Shown here piece after piece: positions 42,761 through 51,745 of a stretch of DNA of 64,000 bases. A program made the position numbers and the translations under genes. How positions within the stretch are numbered: the stretch's first letter is position 1; every line of letters starts with the position of its first letter. The stretch is taken from positions 1 through 64,000 of the forward strand of contig NZ_JAFIBI010000001.1 of NCBI RefSeq assembly GCF_017832975.1, in the 5' to 3' direction. This DNA is from Arthrobacter sp. PvP023 (lineage in GTDB: Bacteria > Actinomycetota > Actinomycetes > Actinomycetales > Micrococcaceae). The notes below the pieces were generated by a model. The model did no database searches. It was not told the origin of the DNA and saw only the letters and a program-made list of their open reading frames with translations.

Positions 42761-44198
42761 ACCGGGAGCCGTGGCACGGGCAGTCCCAGGTGACGTCCGC
42801 GGGGTTGAACTCCACGGTGCAGCCCAGGTGCGTGCAGACGGCCGAGACCGCGCTGACCTTTCCGGCGAGGCTGACGTAAACGGCGGTCTTTGCTCCGTCC
42901 ACGTCCACCACCCTTCCTGAACCCCGGACGAGGTCCGACCGAATGGGAACGGTGGCGCCCGGCTCGGGGGAAGGCGGCGCGACATCCCCGGCAGCGGCCG
43001 GCGTGGCGCCTCGTGCGCGGACAGCCCGGGTGCTGTCGAATACCGCCGCCCACGGGTTGCGCGTGCCGCACAGCGTGTCCCGAAGGATCAGGCCCGCGGC
43101 CGTTCCGTTGGTCAGCCCCCATTTGCGCAGACCCGTGATCACGTGGACGTGCCGCAACTCCGGGGACAGGCGGCCGACGTAGGGCAGCCCGTCCGCAGGC
43201 ATGGCGTCCTGCGTGGACCAGCGGAAGGCGATGTCCCCGGCACCCAGGCGGTCCCGGGCAAATCCGCTGAGCCGCCGGTACCGCTCCGCGGAGTCAACCT
43301 GCTCCGAGGCGGGGTGTCCTTCACCGCCGGCAAGGACGTAGCTGACGCCGTCGACGTCGATCGTCAGGATGGATCGCATTGGCTCGTCCACGCTGAGGAG
43401 GGTGGAATCCAAAGGGGCGGCGTCGCTGCGGGCGGCAACGATATACGAGCGGTGCAGGTAGCACCGCTCAGCAAAGATTCCTTTGTCCCCGAACGGCATA
43501 TTCGTGGCCACGATGATTTCCTTCGCGCGGACCGCGCCCCGCTCCGTGTCGACGACGGCCGGCGACCCGTCCCGGAACCCGGTGGCGGGCGAGTCCTCGA
43601 AGACAAAGCTGCCATCCCCGTCCACCGCGCGGGCCAGTCCCTGCACGTACCTGAGCGCGTGGAGCTGCGCCTGGTTATCGAAGCGGACTGCACCGTTGAC
43701 CCGGAACGGCAGCGGCACCTCGGTAGTGAACGATGCCGGAAGCCCGAACCTCCCGGCGAGCGCTGCCTCCTCCCGGACCAGGGCGAGCGTGCGCTCCGAT
43801 TCGGCGTAGGTGTAGTTGGATACCCACCGGAAGCCGCAGTCGATTCCTTCGTTCGCCACCGTGACTGCCACATGCTCAATCGCGGCTTCGTTGGCCTGTC
43901 CGTAGATGCGTGCTGCCTCGGGTCCGTGCCGTCCGGCAAGTTCCGTGTAGGCCAGCCGGTGCAGGGACGTGACCTTGCCGGTAGTGTTCCCGGTGACTCC
44001 GGTGCCCACCCGGGCCGCTTCCAGTACTGCCACAGCTTGCCCGGCCCGTTTGAGGGCCAGTGCCGCGGTCAGCCCGGCTATCCCGCCACCGATCACGGCC
44101 ACATCAACGTCGATGGCCTCGCTGAGGCCGGCGTACTGCGTCGGCCTGCCGGTGGCCGCCCACAGTGAACCACGCCTGCCTGCAAGCTGCTCAGTCAC
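42690..44198 (-). CDS. FAD-dependent oxidoreductase with C-terminal Rieske domain
   Basis: 502 residues from a GTG at 44198 (purine-rich AAGGCGGG upstream); a TTG at 44234 would add 12 residues. The DAO-type FAD fold begins DVAVIGGGIAGLTAALALKRAG, with TGVTGNTTGKVTSLH following. The C-terminal about 90 residues form a Rieske domain with CTHLGC and CPCHG clusters for a 2Fe-2S centre. Members of this fused family are common in actinobacteria and bacilli but the natural substrate is unclear. Convergent with, and overlapping, the ligase fusion gene. Confidence 0.88.
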   Translation of the reverse strand: MTEQLAGRRGSLWAATGRPTQYAGLSEAIDVDVAVIGGGIAGLTAALALKRAGQAVAVLEAARVGTGVTGNTTGKVTSLHRLAYTELAGRHGPEAARIYGQANEAAIEHVAVTVANEGIDCGFRWVSNYTYAESERTLALVREEAALAGRFGLPASFTTEVPLPFRVNGAVRFDNQAQLHALRYVQGLARAVDGDGSFVFEDSPATGFRDGSPAVVDTERGAVRAKEIIVATNMPFGDKGIFAERCYLHRSYIVAARSDAAPLDSTLLSVDEPMRSILTIDVDGVSYVLAGGEGHPASEQVDSAERYRRLSGFARDRLGAGDIAFRWSTQDAMPADGLPYVGRLSPELRHVHVITGLRKWGLTNGTAAGLILRDTLCGTRNPWAAVFDSTRAVRARGATPAAAGDVAPPSPEPGATVPIRSDLVRGSGRVVDVDGAKTAVYVSLAGKVSAVSAVCTHLGCTVEFNPADVTWDCPCHGSRFSTDGTVIQGPATRNLGSGQAPA

Positions 44199-44274
44199 TG
44201 ATGGTCCCGCCTTCCACGTAGTTGGCTTCCCCAACTAGTACGTGTCCCGACGCCGGGCGGTCAATAGGCGAAGG

Positions 44275-44859
44275 TCAGTCCCCGGCGGTCTTCGCGGCCT
44301 TGGCAGCGGCCTTGGCTGCCTGCTTGCTGGCGCGCACTTTGACCAGCGACTCCGGATCCACAATGTCCGCCACAGACAGGTAGGCGTCTTCCTGGCCGTA
44401 GTGTCCGGCCGCTTCGCGCCAGCCATCAGCAGTGAGTCCGCACTGCTTCCCCAGCAGCGCAAGGAAGATCTTCGCCTTTTGCTCGCCGAATCCGGGCAGG
44501 GCCTTCAACCGGCGCAACACCTCCGGCCCGTCGGGGTCACCCTGCGTCCAGATGGCTGTGGCATCCCCGTTCCAATCCTGGTGAACGGTCTCCGCGAGCG
44601 CCTGGACGCGGCCAGCCATGGAGCCGGGGAAGCGGTGCACGGCCGGACGCTCCTTGAACATCTCGACGAATTCCTGCGGGTCGTACCCGGCGATCGCCGC
44701 AGGGTCCATGGAACCGATCCGCGTCCGGATCTTTTCAGGTCCGGCAAACGCCGACTCCATGGTCACCTGCTGGTCAAGCAGCATTCCGGTGAGCAGCGCG
44801 AACGCGTCATCGCTGAGTAGTTTGTCCGCCGCGGGGTCCCCTGTGATGTGCAGTTCCAT
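44275..44859 (-). CDS. HhH-GPD-type DNA repair-like protein
   Basis: 194 residues from the ATG at 44859 (AGGA upstream). It contains FALLTGMLLDQQVTMESAFAG, the start of an HhH-GPD fold, and LKALPGFGEQKAKIFLALLG, a helix-hairpin-helix. No 4Fe-4S cysteines are present and a clear catalytic Lys/Asp pair is hard to point to. The Lys/Ala-rich tail (ASKQAAKAAAKAAKTAG) is typical of DNA-binding actinobacterial proteins. Annotated relatives are called HhH-GPD base-excision repair proteins. Confidence 0.75.
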   Translation of the reverse strand: MELHITGDPAADKLLSDDAFALLTGMLLDQQVTMESAFAGPEKIRTRIGSMDPAAIAGYDPQEFVEMFKERPAVHRFPGSMAGRVQALAETVHQDWNGDATAIWTQGDPDGPEVLRRLKALPGFGEQKAKIFLALLGKQCGLTADGWREAAGHYGQEDAYLSVADIVDPESLVKVRASKQAAKAAAKAAKTAGD

Positions 44860-44926
44860 GCGTCCTATCCTGCCACCCGCTCCGGCATGCGTCATGGGGT
44901 GCGTCGCGGGCCGCCCGGCGGGCAAG

Positions 44927-45979
44927 CTACGCGGCCGTTGAAGCGCCTTTCAACCGCCCGCGCCACACCGCAGCGCCCCACACCGCCAGCAGGACGGCCA
45001 CCAGCAGCAGTCCGGCCTCGCCCAGGTCCACGGCGCCCAGCCAGCTGGTGAGGGGATCCTCCAGGCCAAAGGCCGCATTGAAGAAGCCGCCCAGGGTGAT
45101 GGCTGAAATGAACAGTGCGGACACGGCAGAGATCCCGGTGATCAGGGCGTTGAACCCGAGTTTGCGCTGCGGATTGTGGATCGCTGACCGGTACATCCGC
45201 ATCATGGCGACACCGTTGACCGTGTCGCACAAGGTCATGGCCGCAGTGAACGCCAGCGGCAGCGCCAGCAGTGCCAGCGGAGAGACTCCGGCGAGGGATG
45301 CCGCCGTCGTCATCACCAAAAGCCCGATGGTGGTGGCGGTATCGAAACCCAGCCCGAACAGGAAGCCGATCACGTAGATGTTGCGCGGCCGCTGGACCCT
45401 GGACAGCGGTTTGGCCAGCAGGCGTGCCACGAATCCCTTCGCTTCAAGGTCCCCCTCCCGCAGCTCGCCGCCGCCCTGCACGTTCCGGTAGGCCTGCGCT
45501 GCCTGCAGGAACGCCGAGCCGTTGAACAGGCCAATGGCGAGCAGGAACAGCCCGGAGACGCCGCTGCCGATCAGGCCCAGGACCAGGTTTCCGGTGGTGC
45601 CGTCCTCCATGAACTGGCCCACCATGGCGGCGCCGCCCACCACCAGGACTCCGGTGAGGATCACCACCGAACTGTGGCCCAGGCTGAACGCGAACCCGAC
45701 GCTCACCGGGTCCTTGTGCTGGGCCACGAACTTCCGCGTCGAATTGTCGATCGCAGCGAGGTGGTCCCAGTCGTAACTGTGTTTGATGCCCGCCAGGTAC
45801 GCGGTGAGCACCAGCCCCAGCCCCAGCGGTTGCACGGCACCCGCCGAACTGACAAGCAACAGTACGACGGCGGCAAGATGCAGCGCGGCCACCGCACCAA
45901 AGGCGAAGAGCAGCCGGGTCCGGAGCGGCAGCTGCTCCCGCTCCCGGTACATCGCGGCGAACCCGGTCAGCGTGGCCAT
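44927..45979 (-). CDS. NiCoT-family nickel permease
   Basis: 350 residues from the ATG at 45979, overlapping the ureD stop (TGATG). About eight membrane segments. The signature YLAGIKHSYDWDHLAAIDNSTR contains the His/Asp metal site of HoxN/NixA permeases. The second signature reads GLGFDTATTIG, where most NiCoT proteins have Glu after DTAT. A cytoplasmic loop (about 175-200) separates the halves. As last gene of the urease operon it most likely supplies Ni2+ for urease maturation. Confidence 0.9.
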   Translation of the reverse strand: MATLTGFAAMYREREQLPLRTRLLFAFGAVAALHLAAVVLLLVSSAGAVQPLGLGLVLTAYLAGIKHSYDWDHLAAIDNSTRKFVAQHKDPVSVGFAFSLGHSSVVILTGVLVVGGAAMVGQFMEDGTTGNLVLGLIGSGVSGLFLLAIGLFNGSAFLQAAQAYRNVQGGGELREGDLEAKGFVARLLAKPLSRVQRPRNIYVIGFLFGLGFDTATTIGLLVMTTAASLAGVSPLALLALPLAFTAAMTLCDTVNGVAMMRMYRSAIHNPQRKLGFNALITGISAVSALFISAITLGGFFNAAFGLEDPLTSWLGAVDLGEAGLLLVAVLLAVWGAAVWRGRLKGASTAA

Positions 45980-46851
45980 CAGTATTTCCTCAGGTTCAGG
46001 GGAGCCTGCCCGTACCAGCGCTCCCGCAGCGCGGCGGAGCAGGCGCCCAGCAAACGGTTGAGTTCCTCCGTCGAGTTGGAGAGCGACCGCAGCACCAGGC
46101 CGGTGGTTCCGCCGACGGATGCAGTCAGTGACACCCCGGTGCAGGCATCGTGCCCGGCAGTCAGCGCGTGGAGCTCGTCGGCCAGTGCCTGGTCCACCCG
46201 GCCGTCCACCACTACCAGCGAACCCAGGTGGCTGTAGCCCTCCATGAAGCCCATGCCGGTGACATCGCCGAGGGGCGGCCGGATCAGCAAGTTGTCCAGC
46301 GCCAGCAGTTCGGTGCCGCTGTCCACCTCCACGTGGATCTCGGTGCGGAGCCGCAGTTCCTCGTACCGGAACGAGGCCCCGTCCGGCGACCACCCCGGCG
46401 TGACCACTTCAGCCATGACCAGGCTCGACGACGGCCGCACGGTGATGCGGGTGTTCTGCCGGTAGCTGGCCTCCCGGTACGCGATCAGCTGGTCCGGGGC
46501 CAGCTCCAACTGCGCCCCCTCCCCCAGCCGCAGGCTCATCCGCTGTTCGGCAAAGGACCCGGGAGTCCGGTAGATTTTCGTGGCGGACTGGGTGGTCAGC
46601 AGGAGCTTCGCCCCGTCCCCGACCTCCACGTCAATGACGTAGCGATCGGCCCCAAGGTAGGCGCCGCCCGGATTCACGAGGACATAACAAACCTGCCCGG
46701 AGTCATCCAAGTAGTGCGGCCGTAGGATCCGCAAGGCGCCCCGATGGTACTGATGCGCGGCCACGGAGCTGGCCCCGCGATGCTCGATGCGCAGCTCGAG
46801 CTCCCCCATCGGTGCGCAAACCGCGGCAGGAACGGCCGCCGTCGTGCTCAT
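45979..46851 (-). CDS. ureD: Urease accessory protein UreD/UreH
   Basis: 290 residues from the ATG at 46851, which overlaps the ureG stop by four bases. UreD motifs are visible: [39 protein letters not shown] and [25 protein letters not shown]. It acts as scaffold in the UreDFG complex that delivers Ni and CO2 to apo-urease. Placed after ureG and before the nickel permease. Confidence 0.9.
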   Translation of the reverse strand: MSTTAAVPAAVCAPMGELELRIEHRGASSVAAHQYHRGALRILRPHYLDDSGQVCYVLVNPGGAYLGADRYVIDVEVGDGAKLLLTTQSATKIYRTPGSFAEQRMSLRLGEGAQLELAPDQLIAYREASYRQNTRITVRPSSSLVMAEVVTPGWSPDGASFRYEELRLRTEIHVEVDSGTELLALDNLLIRPPLGDVTGMGFMEGYSHLGSLVVVDGRVDQALADELHALTAGHDACTGVSLTASVGGTTGLVLRSLSNSTEELNRLLGACSAALRERWYGQAPLNLRKY

Positions 46852-47465
46852 TGCGCCAGGTCGAGCATCAGGACGTCGCGCCGCACCCATTCGATGACTG
46901 CGTCGAGGCCTTCGTCTGTCTTCAGGTTGGTGAAGCAGAACGGCTTCTCTCCCCGGAATTCCTTCGAATCGCGCTCCATAACCGAGAGGTCCGCGCCGAC
47001 GTGCGGGGCGAGGTCGGTTTTGTTGATGATGAAGAGGTCCGACTTGATCATGCCCTGGCCGGCCTTGCGCGGGATCTTCTCGCCCTGCGCCACGTCGATG
47101 ATGTAAATCGAGAAGTCCACCAACTCGGGGCTGAACGTGGCGGAGAGGTTGTCGCCGCCGGATTCAACGAAAATGACCTGCAGGTCCGGGTGGCGCTTCT
47201 TGAGCTCCTCGATCGCCGCCGTGTTCATGGACGTGTCCTCGCGGATCGCGGTGTGCGGGCAGCCACCGGTTTCGACGCCGATGATCCGGTCCTCGGGCAG
47301 GATGCCGTTGGCGGCCAGGATCTTGGCGTCCTCGATGGTGTAGATGTCGTTGGTGATGGCGGCCATGGAGATTTCGCGGCTCATATGCCGGGTGAGACGC
47401 TCCACGAGCTGGGTCTTGCCGGCACCGACCGGTCCGCCGATGCCGATTTTGATGGGTTCAGACAT
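46848..47465 (-). CDS. ureG: Urease accessory GTPase UreG
   Basis: 205 residues, standard length. P-loop [17 protein letters not shown] at residue 8, the metal-binding CPH of [14 protein letters not shown], and [15 protein letters not shown] are UreG hallmarks. GTP hydrolysis drives nickel transfer to UreC. GGAGG precedes the ATG. Confidence 0.96.
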   Translation of the reverse strand: MSEPIKIGIGGPVGAGKTQLVERLTRHMSREISMAAITNDIYTIEDAKILAANGILPEDRIIGVETGGCPHTAIREDTSMNTAAIEELKKRHPDLQVIFVESGGDNLSATFSPELVDFSIYIIDVAQGEKIPRKAGQGMIKSDLFIINKTDLAPHVGADLSVMERDSKEFRGEKPFCFTNLKTDEGLDAVIEWVRRDVLMLDLAQ

Positions 47466-47477
47466 AGTGTCCTCCTG

Positions 47478-48158
47478 CTAGCTCATGAACATGCGGGCAC
47501 GCTGACGCTCGTGCCGCATCTGCGAAATTTCCAGTCCGGGGCTGACGGCCCCGAAGTCGTCCGGCGCAAGGCGGCCGATCCGTTCGACGGCGGCAGCGAC
47601 GTCGTCGGCCGCTTTCCGCAGCAGCCGCTGGCCGGCGTTCTGCCCCAGCGGAATGGCGCGGACGGCGTTCTGCGTCAGCGAGGTGACCGCGGCGAAAAGG
47701 TACGCGGCGAGCGCTTCTGCGAGCGGCACCCCAAGGGAACGGGCGACGACGGCGAACGCCAGCGGCTGATGGCCGGCGGCCCGGCCGGCACCCACCAGCG
47801 CCCGGTACTGGGCCAGCTCCGGGGAAGGGAAAATTTCGGAGCCGATCTCCAGCAGCCGCGTCCCCATCTTGATGCTCGCCTCCCGCAGCTGCCGCGGCAG
47901 GAGCTGCGCCGTGAGCAGTGCGTCCAGTTCCGCAACGGAACCGCCGTCATAGAGGAAACGGATTGCCAGGCCATCGGAGTACGTGAGCTGCTGCCCCACG
48001 AACGCGGACAGCCACACCCCGAAGGACGCCTCATCGTGGACCAGGCCGCGCTCAATGTAGGTCTCGAAGCCGAGCGAGTGCGCAAACGCCCCGGTGGGCA
48101 ACGCGGAGTCGGTCAGCTGCTGCAGCGCGAGCTGGTAGCTAGTGGCTGTGTTCGGCAT
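47478..48158 (-). CDS. ureF: Urease accessory protein UreF
   Basis: 226 residues. LTDSALPTGAFAHSLGFETYIERG is the characteristic UreF start, and SLTQNAVRAIPLGQNAGQRLL the conserved C-terminal helix. UreF bridges UreD and UreG. The start lies 20 bases inside the end of ureE. Confidence 0.93.
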   Translation of the reverse strand: MPNTATSYQLALQQLTDSALPTGAFAHSLGFETYIERGLVHDEASFGVWLSAFVGQQLTYSDGLAIRFLYDGGSVAELDALLTAQLLPRQLREASIKMGTRLLEIGSEIFPSPELAQYRALVGAGRAAGHQPLAFAVVARSLGVPLAEALAAYLFAAVTSLTQNAVRAIPLGQNAGQRLLRKAADDVAAAVERIGRLAPDDFGAVSPGLEISQMRHERQRARMFMS

Positions 48159-48624
48159 GGCGGAAGGGGACGGGCATCACGCGTTCCTGGCGGTCGTAGG
48201 GCACACCGACATGTTTGAGGTAATCCTCCACGGTGTGGTCGTAGGCGCACACCATCACCTCGGCGCCGTACTCCGAGGACGAATCGAAGAACTGCGCCTG
48301 CAGGTGCCGGTTGCCGAGCGAGTGCGCCACCACGCCCATTTCGTGGATGGTCCGAGGCGCCACCACCAGGACGTCGGTGGGCAGCACGGACACCACGATC
48401 ATGTTGGTTTCGGCCACGTGCAGGATGTCGCCGTCGCGCAGGTCCCCGGAACCGGCGGGCAGCCGGATGCCGAGTTCCTTGCCGTGGTCCGTGGTGACGC
48501 GCTGGATCCGCTTCACCAGCTGGGCGCTGGGCAGCACCACTTTTTCCTGGTGCAGGGCGGCGAGGGCTCCGGCCTCCGAGGCAGGGAGCTCGTGCAGGTT
48601 GCCGAGGATTTTCTCGATGATCAC
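48139..48624 (-). CDS. ureE: Urease nickel metallochaperone UreE
   Basis: 161 residues from a GTG (GGAG upstream). UreE pattern with GDILHVAETNMIVVSVLPTDVLVV and HSLGNRHLQAQF, followed by CAYDHTVEDYLKHVGVPY. The C-terminal tail is short and modestly His-bearing (RHAEHSH), not the long poly-His of some species. It stores and passes Ni2+ to UreG/UreC. Confidence 0.93.
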   Translation of the reverse strand: MIIEKILGNLHELPASEAGALAALHQEKVVLPSAQLVKRIQRVTTDHGKELGIRLPAGSGDLRDGDILHVAETNMIVVSVLPTDVLVVAPRTIHEMGVVAHSLGNRHLQAQFFDSSSEYGAEVMVCAYDHTVEDYLKHVGVPYDRQERVMPVPFRHAEHSH

Positions 48625-48648
48625 GTGGGGGCTCCGGGGGTCGGGATC

Positions 48649-50394
48649 TTAGAAGAGGAAGTAGCGCTGGGCCATGGGCAGAACGTCCGCCGGTTCACAC
48701 GTGACGTCCTCGCCGTCCACCGTCACCTTGTACGTTTCCGGGTCCACCTGGATGTCCGGCGTGGCGTCGTTGAACTTGAGGTCGGCCTTGGATAGCGTGC
48801 GGATCCCGGACACAGGGCGGATGTTCTTTTGGAGCCCCAGTTCCTCCGGCACACCGGCCTCTATCGCGGCCTGGGACAGGAACGTAATAGAGGACTGCTG
48901 CACCGCCTTGCCGAATGCGGCGAACATCGGGCGCATGGTCCGCGGCTGCGGGGTGGGGATCGAGGCGTTGGCATCGCCCATGAGTGCGTAGGCGATCTGG
49001 CCGCCTTTGAGCACCAGTTCCGGCTTCACCCCGAAGAACGCGGGGTCCCAGAGCACCAGGTCCGCGAACTTGCCTTCCTCCACCGAGCCGATGGATTCGG
49101 CCATGCCCTGAGCGATGGCGGCGTTGATGGTGTACTTCGCCACGTAGCGCTTGATCCGGAAGTTGTCGCTGTCCGAACCGGAGCCGTTGGGAGCGCCGTG
49201 CGCGCCGCCGGCCGGGTCCTTCAGCACGCCGCGCTGCTTCTTCATTTTGTCCGCCACCTGCCAGGTGCGGGTGATCACCTCGCCCACCCGGCCCATGGCC
49301 TGGGAGTCGGAGGACGTGATGGCGAAGACCCCCAGGTCCTGCAGCACGTCCTCGGCGGCGATGGTCTCGGCGCGGATCCGGGAATCGGCGAACGCCACGT
49401 CTTCCGGGATGTCCGGGTTGAGGTGGTGGCACACCATGAGCATGTCCAGGTGCTCTTCGATGGTGTTGCGCGTGTAAGGCAGCGTGGGGTTGGTGGACGC
49501 GGGCAGTACGTTGGGCAGCCCGGCGATCTTGATGATGTCCGGGGCGTGGCCGCCGCCGGCGCCCTCGGTGTGGAAGGTGTGGATGACCCGGCCGGCGATG
49601 GCCCGGATGGTGTCCTCCACGAAGCCGCATTCATTGAGGGTGTCGGTGTGGATGGCTACCTGGACGTCGTATTCGTCCGCCACTTTCAGGGAGTTGTCGA
49701 TCGAGGACGTGGTGGAACCCCAGTCCTCATGGACCTTGAGTCCGATGGCGCCGGCCCGGATCTGCTCGGCCAGCGGTTCGACGGCCGAGGCGTGGCCCTT
49801 GCCGAACAGCCCGATGTTGATGGGCATTCCCTCGGTGGCCTGCAGCATCCGCTGGATGTGCCATTTTCCGGGCGTGACGGTGGTGGCCTTAGTGCCTTCC
49901 GCCGGCCCGGTTCCCCCGCCCACCATGGTGGTCACGCCGCTGGTGAGCGCGGTGGGCACCTGGTCCGGGGAGATGAAGTGGATGTGCGTGTCCACGCCGC
50001 CAGCGGTGAGGATCTTCCGTTCCCCGGCGATGATTTCGGTACTGGCGCCGATCACGATGTCCACGCCGTCGGCGATCTGCGGGTTGCCGGCCTTGCCGAT
50101 CTTGAGGATGTGGCCGTCCCTGATCGCCACGTCCGCCTTGTAGATGCCGGTGTAGTCCAGGATGACGGCGTTGGTGATGACGGTGTCCGGAACATCTTCT
50201 TCCCGGGTCACCTGGCCGTTCTGGCCCATGCCGTCGCGGATCACCTTGCCCCCGCCGAACACCACTTCCTCGCCGTAGACGGTGAGGTCCTTTTCGATCT
50301 CAAGGAACAGTTCGGTGTCCGCGAGGCGGATGGAGTCGCCCGTCGTCGGGCCGTAGAGGTCCGCGTACTGCCTGCGGGTCAGGTCGAAGCTCAT
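48649..50394 (-). CDS. ureC: Urease alpha subunit
   Basis: 581 residues. The dinuclear nickel ligands are present: H137 and H139 in DTHIHF, carbamylated K220 in GLKVHEDWG, and histidines in AIHTDTLNE and [15 protein letters not shown]. The flap-loop MVCHHL is conserved. A Gly/Ser-rich insert ([17 protein letters not shown]) slightly lengthens the protein. Catalyses urea hydrolysis to ammonia and carbamate. Overlaps ureB by four bases. Confidence 0.97.
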   Translation of the reverse strand: MSFDLTRRQYADLYGPTTGDSIRLADTELFLEIEKDLTVYGEEVVFGGGKVIRDGMGQNGQVTREEDVPDTVITNAVILDYTGIYKADVAIRDGHILKIGKAGNPQIADGVDIVIGASTEIIAGERKILTAGGVDTHIHFISPDQVPTALTSGVTTMVGGGTGPAEGTKATTVTPGKWHIQRMLQATEGMPINIGLFGKGHASAVEPLAEQIRAGAIGLKVHEDWGSTTSSIDNSLKVADEYDVQVAIHTDTLNECGFVEDTIRAIAGRVIHTFHTEGAGGGHAPDIIKIAGLPNVLPASTNPTLPYTRNTIEEHLDMLMVCHHLNPDIPEDVAFADSRIRAETIAAEDVLQDLGVFAITSSDSQAMGRVGEVITRTWQVADKMKKQRGVLKDPAGGAHGAPNGSGSDSDNFRIKRYVAKYTINAAIAQGMAESIGSVEEGKFADLVLWDPAFFGVKPELVLKGGQIAYALMGDANASIPTPQPRTMRPMFAAFGKAVQQSSITFLSQAAIEAGVPEELGLQKNIRPVSGIRTLSKADLKFNDATPDIQVDPETYKVTVDGEDVTCEPADVLPMAQRYFLF

Positions 50395-50735
50395 TTGGCT
50401 ACCGCCTTCGCTGCTTTGGGATCAGCCGGGGCCAGCGTGCCGTTGACCGCGTTGCTAAGGCCGTACACCTCGCGGCTGCCCGCCAGCTCGATCAGCCGGA
50501 CGGTCTTGCTGTCCCCCGGTTCAAACCGGGCCGCAGTGCCCGCCGGAATGTCCAGCCGGCGGCCGTAGGCAGCGGCGCGGTCAAACTCAAGGGCGGCGTT
50601 CGCTTCAGCGAAGTGGTAGTGCGAGCCCACCTGAACGGGCCGGTCACCGGTGTTAACAACGACGACGTCGATCGCGTCGCGTCCGGCATTGATCACCACG
50701 GGCGTGGATCCGAGAACATACTCGCCTGGAATCAT
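50391..50735 (-). CDS. ureB: Urease beta subunit
   Basis: 114 residues; begins [20 protein letters not shown] and contains [18 protein letters not shown], the standard UreB sequence. Structural subunit of the UreABC trimer. Eight bases separate it from ureA. Confidence 0.96.
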   Translation of the reverse strand: MIPGEYVLGSTPVVINAGRDAIDVVVVNTGDRPVQVGSHYHFAEANAALEFDRAAAYGRRLDIPAGTAARFEPGDSKTVRLIELAGSREVYGLSNAVNGTLAPADPKAAKAVAK

Positions 50736-50743
50736 GGCCTGCC

Positions 50744-51046
50744 CTACCGGATCGGATCGTGGACAGTGACGAGCTTGGTGCCGTCCGGGAACGTGGCTTC
50801 GATCTGAACGTCGTGGATCATTTCCGGCACGCCCTCCATCACGTCGTCCCGGGTCAGCAGCGTGGTGCCGTAACTCATGAGGTCGGCGACGGTCCGGCCA
50901 TCCCGGGCGCCCTCGATCAGCTCGTAGCTGATGATTGCCACGGATTCAGGGAAGTTCAGCTTCAGGCCGCGGGCCTGGCGGCGCCGGGCAAGGTCTGCGG
51001 CGACCACAATCATGAGCTTTTCCTGCTCACGGGGCATCAGGTGCAT
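50744..51046 (-). CDS. ureA: Urease gamma subunit
   Basis: 100 residues from the ATG at 51046 (GAAGGGA upstream), matching the usual [20 protein letters not shown] start; an in-frame ATG 15 bases earlier is less likely. Contains [20 protein letters not shown] and [19 protein letters not shown]. First gene of the operon ureA-B-C-E-F-G-D-nickel permease. Confidence 0.96.
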   Translation of the reverse strand: MHLMPREQEKLMIVVAADLARRRQARGLKLNFPESVAIISYELIEGARDGRTVADLMSYGTTLLTRDDVMEGVPEMIHDVQIEATFPDGTKLVTVHDPIR

Positions 51047-51160
51047 CGAAAATCCCTTCAACGTACTGCTTGTGTAACCACAGTAGGCCGGTCACGTTTC
51101 CGTGAGATTTCCGGGGCCCGTCTCCCGGTTCAGGGACAGCGGGAGACGGCGTGGCGGCCC

Positions 51161-51463
51161 TTAGCCTTCGCAATCAACGCAATAGGCGTGACCGTTCTTT
51201 TCGCGGGCGATCTGGGACCGGTGCCGGACCAGGAAGCAGGAGTAGCAGGTGAATTCATCCTGCGCCTGTGGGATGACCTGGACCACCAGTTCCTCGGCCA
51301 CGAACTCGCCGCCGGGGACCATGCCGTCGTCCAGTGCGTCTGTCTCGTCCAGTTCCCGGACAACGCTTCGCGCGTCGGGTGCGTTGGCGGACTGGAGCGC
51401 CTCCAGGGAGTTCTCCTGGGATTCCTTGACGTCGGATCGTACTTCGTCGTAATCGGTTGCCAC
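51161..51463 (-). CDS. DUF4193 zinc-ribbon protein
   Basis: 100 residues from a GTG. N-terminal MATDYDEVRSDVKESQENSLEAL and a C-terminal CYSCFLVRHRSQI...YCVDCEG with two CxxC pairs identify DUF4193, a small actinobacterial family of unknown function that probably binds zinc. Confidence 0.9.
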   Translation of the reverse strand: MATDYDEVRSDVKESQENSLEALQSANAPDARSVVRELDETDALDDGMVPGGEFVAEELVVQVIPQAQDEFTCYSCFLVRHRSQIAREKNGHAYCVDCEG

Positions 51464-51537
51464 TTTGGGTGTTTCTCTTTTCTGATGTTCTTGCCCTGAC
51501 GGGAATGCAACCTACACCATCGCACCCTTATTCCCGA

Positions 51538-51569
51538 TACACCACAACGAACTAAGTCGAAGTGGTGTA
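51538..51569. promoter_or_regulatory. Inverted repeat in the divergent region
   Basis: TACACCAC (51538-51545) and GTGGTGTA (51562-51569) are perfect inverse copies 16 bases apart, with another TACACCA at 51513. They lie between the divergent DUF4193 gene and the DUF222/HNH gene. Confidence 0.4.
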
Positions 51570-51670
51570 ATGTTCGGCACGCTCCGGCACGAAATCAGGT
51601 GGCGCGCGCTGCGCGCTCAGCTCGCCAGGGACCGTTATGCCCTGCGAACGTGCCTCGTCTGCCTGCGGTT

Positions 51671-51714
51671 TTGAAGCGGGTGGCTTTGAAGCGGGGTGGC
51701 TTTGAAGCGGGGTT
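51671..51714. repeat. Threefold tandem repeat before the second HNH gene
   Basis: TTTGAAGCGGGTGGC (51671), TTTGAAGCGGGGTGGC (51686) and TTTGAAGCGGGGT (51702) are consecutive units of 15-16 bases in the leader of the gene at 51746, ending in a T-run. Confidence 0.8.
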
Positions 51715-51745
51715 TTTTGTCGGTGCCTGCTGGCATGCTGTGGGT

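Noticed and set aside
48829..50568. 579-codon open frame on the plus strand opposite ureC/ureB
   Set aside because: UreC and UreB are unmistakable on the minus strand; the opposite frame is a GC-bias shadow.
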